Origin: Chloroflexota bacterium
GTDB taxonomy: Bacteria > Chloroflexota > Anaerolineae > Anaerolineales > Anaerolineaceae
Assembly (NCBI GenBank): GCA_029561345.1
Contig: JAKQJC010000034.1
Coordinates: forward strand, 62,001-126,000
Length of the DNA stretch: 64,000 nt
Reading direction: 5' to 3'
In this document: piece after piece, positions 58,787-64,000 of the stretch
Numbering within the stretch: the stretch's first letter is position 1
Layout of the letters: each line of letters begins with the position of its first letter
Notes under the pieces: generated by a model
The model's input: only the letters and a program-made list of their open reading frames with translations
Databases searched by the model: none
What the model was told of the DNA's origin: nothing
Program-made: the position numbers and the translations under genes

Positions 58787-58840
58787 ACGGGCTGGTGTAA
58801 ATGGACGGAGCAATCCGGCCAATTTTTTGAAGGAGATATG

Positions 58841-59869
58841 ATGGACATTGGTGAAGTTCTTGTTTCAGCGTGGAAAACCATCTGGAAGCATAAGGTGTTG
58901 TGGCTGGTGGGCATTCTGGCCAGCTTTGGCCGCGGCGGCGGCGGTGGAAATGGCGGCAGCAGTTCCTACCAGTACAGCAACGGCGAGTATTCAGGGCAGT
59001 TCAATCAGTTCCAGCGGATGATTGAGAGCGTGCCGGGGTGGGTGTGGATCCTGCTGATTATTGCCCTGGTGCTGCTGCTGGTGGCCTTTGCGGTGATCGG
59101 CCTGATCGGCCGCATCAGCCTGATCAAGGGTGTGAACGATGTGGAAGAAGGCGCAGAAAAATTGCATTTCTTCTCGCTGCTGAAGTCATCGCTGCGCTAT
59201 TTCTGGCGCTTCTTCCTGCAGGGTTTGCTGGTGCTTGTAGTGATCCTTGTGCTCATGGCGGCCATCTTTGTGCCGTTGATTTTCTTGGGTGTGATCACCA
59301 TGGGCATTGGCTTGCTGCTGCTGATCCCGGTGATGTGCTGTCTTATGCCTCTTTTCATTGTGTTGGGGCTTTACCTGCAGCAATGCCAGACGGCAATGGT
59401 GGTGGAGGACGTGGGCCTGATGGACGGCTTCAGGCGCGGCTGGGAAGTGACGAAAAAGAACCCGGGATGGATTTTGCTGACCGGACTCATTTTGGGCACC
59501 ATTGATGTGGTGATCAGCCTGGTGGTTTCACTGCCAATCATCATTCTGGTTCTGCCGCCCATTCTGGCCGTCGCTTCAAGGCAGCAGGAGCTGGTTTACG
59601 GCTCACTGGCTGTGGTGGGGCTGCTGTGCTGCCTATACCTGCCGGTTTTACTGCTGGTTTCAGGTATTCTTGAGGCGTATACGGCGGCCGGGTGGACGAT
59701 CGCCTTCCGCCGCCTGACCGGGCGCGCTTCCAAAGCGGGCATGCCTGCCGGAGCCACCCCGGCGGTGCCGCCGTCGTTCACCCCGCTGGATGCGATGACT
59801 TACGAAAGCCCGGCGCCTGCCGCACCGGCGGTTGAACCCCCGCCTTTTGATGACAATCCGCAGGTGTAA
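58841..59869 (+). CDS. Membrane protein, hypothetical (intact copy of a tandem pair)
   Basis: A 342-residue membrane protein. After a positively charged amphipathic start (MDIGEVLVSAWKTIWKHKVLWLVGIL), a glycine-rich loop (GRGGGGGNGGSSS) and about six helices (VWILLIIALVLLLVAFAVIGL, LLVLVVILVLMAAIFVPLIFL, TMGIGLLLLIPVMCCLMPLFIVLGL), a Pro-rich cytoplasmic tail follows. The layout resembles the glycerophosphoryl-diester phosphodiesterase membrane-domain group, but there is no phosphodiesterase domain. The ATG at 58841 has AGGAG 5 bp upstream. A terminator follows. A paralogue with stop codon and frameshift lies next to it. Confidence 0.7.
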   Translation: MDIGEVLVSAWKTIWKHKVLWLVGILASFGRGGGGGNGGSSSYQYSNGEYSGQFNQFQRMIESVPGWVWILLIIALVLLLVAFAVIGLIGRISLIKGVNDVEEGAEKLHFFSLLKSSLRYFWRFFLQGLLVLVVILVLMAAIFVPLIFLGVITMGIGLLLLIPVMCCLMPLFIVLGLYLQQCQTAMVVEDVGLMDGFRRGWEVTKKNPGWILLTGLILGTIDVVISLVVSLPIIILVLPPILAVASRQQELVYGSLAVVGLLCCLYLPVLLLVSGILEAYTAAGWTIAFRRLTGRASKAGMPAGATPAVPPSFTPLDAMTYESPAPAAPAVEPPPFDDNPQV

Positions 59870-59887
59870 ATCCTGTTCATGGATGAC

Positions 59888-59920
59888 CCGGCCCTGGAGA
59901 ACTCCTTCAGGGCCGGTTTT
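59888..59920 (+). terminator. Rho-independent terminator after the membrane protein gene
   Basis: A 9-bp stem CCGGCCCTG/CAGGGCCGG (59888-59896 and 59908-59916) with loop, followed by TTTT. Confidence 0.85.
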
Positions 59921-60025
59921 CTGTTAAGATTTTGAAAATGAGATAAAACAATTCGCTTGTTGAATGAATCGGTTAAGATGATCAGTTTATCTCGCCTAAT
60001 TGCCGGATAATTTGTGGGAGCGAAA

Positions 60026-60990
60026 ATGAATCTGGGTGAAATTTTCAGGACAAGCTGGAGAATTTTTTCTAAGAATCGCGTGCTTTAATTGCTGGCGGCT
60101 GCTTCAGCGGCCGTCTCATTCCTGCTGTTTTCGGCTTATAGCGGCCTGAACGCTCAGTCTGAAATCTGGTCTGGAAATTTTCGCTATGTCTACTTTCTAC
60201 CATCCTGCCTGTATTATCTGGCCATCGCCATCCTGCTGGGGCCTTTTCAAATTGCCCTGTTGCAAACGGCCAACCGTTTGGATGAGGGTGAACAGCAGAT
60301 ATCTGTTGGAGACGCCCTCAGGGCCAGCCTGAGATTTTTAAAACGCTATGTTTTGATGCAGTTAGCCTTCACCGCCCTGATCACTGCGGCCGTGATTTTG
60401 ACGCTTATCACCGGTGTGGCCGGACTGTTTGGCGCATCCATGATAGGGTCGGCGAATGGCGCCCAGGCAGACGCGGGATTGCGTTTCCTCTTTTCAGGGG
60501 GGGGCTGTCTTGCCATCCCGGCGGCGGTTGCCCTGTGTATGGTGATCATCATTTTTAACCTGGTGGAAATGGTGCTGGTGCTGGGAGACCGCGATATTGT
60601 CAACAGCATGGTCTTGGGCTGGGGTTTATTCCGGGATGGAAGAAGCTGCTGCCGCCGTTGCTGGCGCTGGGTATGCTCATCATACCCCTTTCAATAGCTG
60701 GGAGCTGGCTATTCAAAGGCCCTGATCAGCTTTCTGTGAAATGGCTGACGATGGCTTTGATTCGCGTTTTATTTCAGGGGTTTATGGACGCTTTCACAGC
60801 AGCCGCCCGGGTTGTCATTTTCCGCCGGTTGATCGGAATAACAGCGGGTGAGAAAATTTCCCAGACAGTTGATATGAATTTGCAAAACGGAATTCCAGAG
60901 CATGAATCAACCAGAGATATGGATCAGGAAGCGTCCGTTTCCGAAGCAAAGTCAATGTATGAAACCGAGCCACCCGCAGATAAGGAGTAG
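60026..60990 (+). pseudogene. Broken paralogue of the membrane protein at 58841
   Basis: The start MNLGEIFRTSWRIFSKNRVL mirrors the start MDIGEVLVSAWKTIWKHKVL of the intact gene. A TAA at 60086-60088 then stands where the paralogue has Trp. After it the frame runs on (LLAAASAAVSFLLFSAYSGL... to about 60635) and then a frameshift near 60640 moves the sequence (KKLLPPLLALGMLIIPLSIAGSW...) to another frame until the stop at 60990. GGGAG precedes the ATG. Two independent lesions support decay. Confidence 0.8.
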
Positions 60991-61083
60991 TGATCATTAT
61001 CATATGGTTTTTTCTCCCCTTTTTTTCAAAGTGGCATTATAATATTTGCATAACCCAAAAACATATTCTTGAGGAGATTAGAA

Positions 61084-61254
61084 ATGGCTTATATCATTAC
61101 TGAAGCTTGCATTGCCTGCGGTGCCTGTGAATCAGAATGCCCCGTTGAATGCATCAGCGCTGGCGATCCCATCTACGTGATCGACGCTGATAAATGCATC
61201 GAATGCGGCGCCTGCGCTGGCGTGTGCCCGGTGGATGCCCCTCAACAGGCATAA
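61084..61254 (+). CDS. 2[4Fe-4S] ferredoxin
   Basis: A 56-residue bacterial ferredoxin with two CxxCxxCxxxCP clusters (CIACGACESECP, then CIECGACAGVCP), the low-potential electron carrier of anaerobic metabolism. GAGGAG lies 7 bp before the ATG. A TATAAT at 61038-61043 may be its -10 box, though a -35 box is not clear. A strong terminator follows, so it is monocistronic. Confidence 0.96.
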   Translation: MAYIITEACIACGACESECPVECISAGDPIYVIDADKCIECGACAGVCPVDAPQQA

Positions 61255-61278
61255 TTTCATCCTTTTTCATGGATCAAT

Positions 61279-61315
61279 ACCGGCGAGACGATCAAGCCTC
61301 GCCGGTTTGATTTTA
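61279..61315 (+). terminator. Rho-independent terminator of the ferredoxin gene
   Basis: ACCGGCGAG (61279-61287) pairs with CTCGCCGGT (61298-61306), followed by TTTGATTTT. Confidence 0.88.
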
Positions 61316-61362
61316 AGGCCCAGATGTGTGCAATTATTTCAGATTCAGGCTAGAATTAAGAT

Positions 61363-63204
61363 ATGAAATCCTTGCACCGGCAAATCATGACCCTGTTGTT
61401 GATTTTGTTGATCTGCCTGCACGGCCAGCCTGCGGGGGCGCAGACGGCCGGCCAGGCGATCATTTCCAGCCTGGATTTGAAGGCATATCCAGAATTTTCT
61501 TTCAGGCTGGAGGTTTTTGACAGCAATGGGCGGTTTCTAAACGGACTGAAACCTGACCAGGTGACCCTGCTGGAAGACGAGCAGGAGCGGCCTCTGGTGG
61601 AACTGCTGGAAGAGAGGCGCAGCCTGGAAACCCTGGTGGTGGTCAATGCGGCGCAGCCTCTGGGGGTGCGCGATGCGCGCGGGGTAACCCGCTACGACCT
61701 GCTGCGCGAGGGGTTGAAAACCTGGCTCAGCAGCGTGAAGGCACAGGAAGGGGATACTTTTTCCCTTTTGAATAATCAGGGCCAGGAAGCGAATGACCTG
61801 CCGGATGCGCAAAAATTGTGGGCTGCCATTGAGGCATTTAAACCGGATATGCGCGCCGAAACGCTTTCGATGGACAGCCTGACCCGTGCCCTGACCGTTC
61901 CAGAGGGGTTTGACCGGCGGCGGGTAGTTTTGTTCATCACGCCAGTGCTGCAGGGGGCCGATTTGGGAACGCTGCAGGGCCTGGCGGAAGAAGCCAAAAT
62001 CAACCATATCCGGCTGAGCATCTGGATGGCGGGGGGAGCACAGGTGATTGGCTCGGCTGACGCTCAGGCAATGGAAGCGGCAGCGGTGATGACGGGCGGC
62101 AGTTTTTTTGCTTTTTCAGGCAGCGAGCCCATTCCTGATCCCAGCAGCGCGTTTGACCCACTGGCAGGCGTGTACCTGGTGCATTACCGTTCAGGCATCA
62201 TCACCAGCGGCAGCCACACGCTGACCCTGCGCATCGAAAAAGAAGGCGAGATGATGGTGGCCGGCCCGCTGGATTTCACCCTGAATGTGACGCCTCCCAA
62301 TCCCATTTTCCTTTCACCTCCGCCGCAAATTACCCGCAGCGGCCAGGCGGATGAAGATGGCCAACCTCAGGCGCTGACGCCAGCCAGCCAGACCTTGAAG
62401 ATGGTGGTGGAATTCCCCGACGCCCACCCGCGCGCGCTGCGCGCCAGCCGCCTTTTTGTGGATCAGAAGCTGGTGGTTGAGAATAAAAAAGCGCCTTTCG
62501 ACTCCTTCACCTGGCCGCTGACGGCCTACAAGGAAGATGGGCGGCATATCCTGCGCCTGGAAGTGGAAGATGAGATGGGTCTGATGGGTTCCAGCAGCGA
62601 ACTGCCGGTGAGCATCACCATCTCCCTGCAAATGCCCGAAGTTTTGCCGGAAGAACGGCGCAGCAATTTGTGGGGCATCACGGCAGCGGTGCTGGCGTTT
62701 GCGGCGCTGGTCAGCGTGCTGGCGGTGGGGTGGACCATCCGCACCCGCTCAAAAAATAAAAAAGCAGCCACCGCGGATATGATGATGGACGAATCCTCTG
62801 CTGACATTTTTTCTACGCGGGCGGCCCGGAGCTGGCCGAAAAAAGGTGCGCATGAACACAGCGAGGCGGCAATGATGGGATTGGAAGGTGCGCCGACCTT
62901 CAATTTGGGTTTGAAAGAATCAACCTTCGGGAGAGATCCCACCCAGGCCACCTGCGTGGTGACGGCAACCGGGGTGGATGCCCTGCACTGCCGGTTGAGG
63001 CGCATGGATGACGGCAGCTACTGGCTTTATGATGAAAATTCGGTGGCAGGCACCTGGGTCAACTATGCGCCGCTGGGAAAAAACGGGTTGCAGCTGCACC
63101 ACGGGGACCGCGTGGCGATTGGTCAGGCTGCTTTCCGTTTTCGGTTGCAAAATCCACGGAATTTGCGTAGAATACAAGTTAAACCCTACAAGGATCGGTT
63201 ATGA
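61363..63204 (+). CDS. Exported VWA-like protein with cytosolic FHA domain
   Basis: A 613-residue protein that spans the membrane. A signal peptide (MKSLHRQIMTLLLILLICLHG) leads to an extracytoplasmic VWA-like domain (about 65-270; LETLVVVNAAQPL where the MIDAS DxSxS would be, so no metal site), a beta-rich domain to about 430, and a membrane helix (about 440-463, WGITAAVLAFAALVSVLAVGW). The cytosolic end is an FHA domain (about 510-600; STFGRDPTQATCVVTATGVDALHCRL, GTWVN), which binds phosphothreonine. Its stop overlaps the PP2C gene (ATGA), so both belong to one Ser/Thr-phosphorylation module. The ATG at 61363 begins the signal peptide. Confidence 0.85.
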   Translation: MKSLHRQIMTLLLILLICLHGQPAGAQTAGQAIISSLDLKAYPEFSFRLEVFDSNGRFLNGLKPDQVTLLEDEQERPLVELLEERRSLETLVVVNAAQPLGVRDARGVTRYDLLREGLKTWLSSVKAQEGDTFSLLNNQGQEANDLPDAQKLWAAIEAFKPDMRAETLSMDSLTRALTVPEGFDRRRVVLFITPVLQGADLGTLQGLAEEAKINHIRLSIWMAGGAQVIGSADAQAMEAAAVMTGGSFFAFSGSEPIPDPSSAFDPLAGVYLVHYRSGIITSGSHTLTLRIEKEGEMMVAGPLDFTLNVTPPNPIFLSPPPQITRSGQADEDGQPQALTPASQTLKMVVEFPDAHPRALRASRLFVDQKLVVENKKAPFDSFTWPLTAYKEDGRHILRLEVEDEMGLMGSSSELPVSITISLQMPEVLPEERRSNLWGITAAVLAFAALVSVLAVGWTIRTRSKNKKAATADMMMDESSADIFSTRAARSWPKKGAHEHSEAAMMGLEGAPTFNLGLKESTFGRDPTQATCVVTATGVDALHCRLRRMDDGSYWLYDENSVAGTWVNYAPLGKNGLQLHHGDRVAIGQAAFRFRLQNPRNLRRIQVKPYKDRL

Positions 63205-64000
63205 ATCCTTCAGATAAACCCCACCTTCTGACCGCCTCGGGAACCCACCCCGGCATGACGGGCAAAAACAACGAAGATTACTTTGGCATCTTCAGTTTCA
63301 CCACCCAGAATAATGGGCGGTCTTTGCCGGTGCTGCTGGCGATGGTCTGCGACGGCATCGGCGGTCACAACGCCGGTGAAGTGGCGGCAAAGCTGGCTGT
63401 GGATACCATCCGGGGATTGGTTTTGGAAAGCGACGGCTCAGATCCGCTGGGCACGATGACCCGGGCCATTCAGGAAGCCAGCCGGGATATCCATAATTTT
63501 GCCAGCGAAGATCCAGCTCGTCAGGGCATGGGTTCTACCTGCTCCTGTGCATGGATAGCCGGTGATCGTCTCTTCATTAATTATGCCGGCGACTCGCGAA
63601 TGTACCTGTTGCGCGGCGGGCGCATCCAGCAATTGACCAAAGATCATACCTGGGTGCAGGAAGCCGTGGATGCGGGTGTGCTGAACCGTGCGCAGGCCAA
63701 GAAGCACCCCAATGCGCATGTCATTCGCCGGCACCTGGGCGGAGAAGAACCGCCAGAAGTGGATGCGCGGCTGTATATCACGGGCAAGGAAAGCGATGAG
63801 CAGGCTCTGGCCAACCAGGGTTATCCGCTGATGCCGGGCGACCGCCTGTTGATGTGCAGCGACGGATTGACCGACCTGGTTGAAGATGATGAAATTGCGG
63901 CCGTTCTGCTGTCCATGCCGATGGCAGCTGCCATTGAGCAGTTGATTGGCATGGCCTGCCAGCGCGGCGGTCACGACAACATCACCATTGTGACGGCGCA
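63201..64000 (+). CDS. PP2C-family protein phosphatase, 3' end outside window
   Basis: The first ~266 residues of a PPM/PP2C phosphatase. Metal-binding Asp residues are visible in NNEDYFG (26) and CDGIGGHNAGE (51); GMGSTCSCAWIAGDRLFINYAGDSRMYLLRGG, SDGLTDLVEDDEI and GGHDNITIVT are the other family motifs. It dephosphorylates Ser/Thr-phosphoproteins; a partner kinase may lie beyond the window. The start ATG is in the stop of the FHA gene (ATGA), so the two are coupled. Confidence 0.95.
   Translation, partial: MNPSDKPHLLTASGTHPGMTGKNNEDYFGIFSFTTQNNGRSLPVLLAMVCDGIGGHNAGEVAAKLAVDTIRGLVLESDGSDPLGTMTRAIQEASRDIHNFASEDPARQGMGSTCSCAWIAGDRLFINYAGDSRMYLLRGGRIQQLTKDHTWVQEAVDAGVLNRAQAKKHPNAHVIRRHLGGEEPPEVDARLYITGKESDEQALANQGYPLMPGDRLLMCSDGLTDLVEDDEIAAVLLSMPMAAAIEQLIGMACQRGGHDNITIVTA

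Noticed and set aside
57884-58822. 312-codon minus-strand frame inside guaA
   Set aside because: It lies opposite a well-conserved gene and shows no protein family features.
45805-60088. Alternative genetic code with TGA as Trp
   Set aside because: Stops in decayed genes include TAG and TAA as well as TGA, and intact genes such as ftsZ and guaA use TGG for Trp and normal stops.
1-64000. tRNA genes or CRISPR arrays
   Set aside because: No cloverleaf-type TTCGA-containing loops and no regularly spaced direct repeats were found by eye.

Overview
The window looks like part of the chromosome of an anaerobic member of the Chloroflexota, most likely class Anaerolineae. I infer this from the archaeal-type mevalonate cluster, the secreted proteins with Thr/Pro-rich linkers, the absence of the classical dcw genes around ftsZ, and the moderately GC-rich coding style. 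No rRNA, tRNA, CRISPR array, integrase or insertion sequence was seen. The first and last genes are cut by the window edges.

Layout. (1) 1-3428: a mevalonate-entry operon (HMG-CoA reductase, HMG-CoA synthase, thiolase-like protein, DUF35 Zn-ribbon/OB protein). The thiolase-like protein has lost all three catalytic residues I can align. (2) 3429-43109: a long, mostly plus-strand accessory stretch of small, mostly single-gene units. It holds nine GNAT acetyltransferases or GNAT domains, DNA repair (ung), hydrolases, small Cys-rich proteins, lipoproteins, an RHH-MazF fusion, and a rifampin-phosphotransferase-like membrane protein under an AbrB-type regulator with a perfect 30-bp palindrome over its promoter. 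It also has a TetR/NmrA divergent pair with an operator between its -35 and -10, and a solute-binding lipoprotein beside a PAS sensor kinase. (3) 43127-46245: an SDR, an alpha/beta hydrolase, an AviRa-type 23S rRNA methyltransferase, and a decayed prenyltransferase-fold gene. (4) 53848-46273, minus strand: one dense run of TIM-barrel protein, FtsZ, two small proteins, secreted glycosidase-like protein, LCP-like protein, YvcK and a free-standing GyrA C-terminal domain; this looks like a cell-division and envelope operon. (5) 54011-58786, plus strand: 3-methyladenine DNA glycosylase, an orphan E1-alpha subunit, a sensor kinase, and guaA. (6) 58841-60990: a membrane protein and its broken tandem paralogue. 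(7) 61084-64000: a ferredoxin, then an FHA-domain membrane protein translationally coupled to a PP2C phosphatase (cut at the end), which points to Ser/Thr phosphorylation signalling.

Functional links. The mevalonate genes fit the archaeal thiolase/HMG-CoA synthase/DUF35 assembly, but with a catalytically altered thiolase. Two sensor kinases have no response regulator beside them. Several loci are decaying: the paralogue at 60026, the prenyltransferase-like remnant at 45757, and fragments near 3706, 8141, 9524, 39314 and 39521. These suggest active gene turnover in the accessory stretch. Promoters were read by eye; several have good -35/-10 boxes at 17-bp spacing, and two suggest leaderless mRNAs.
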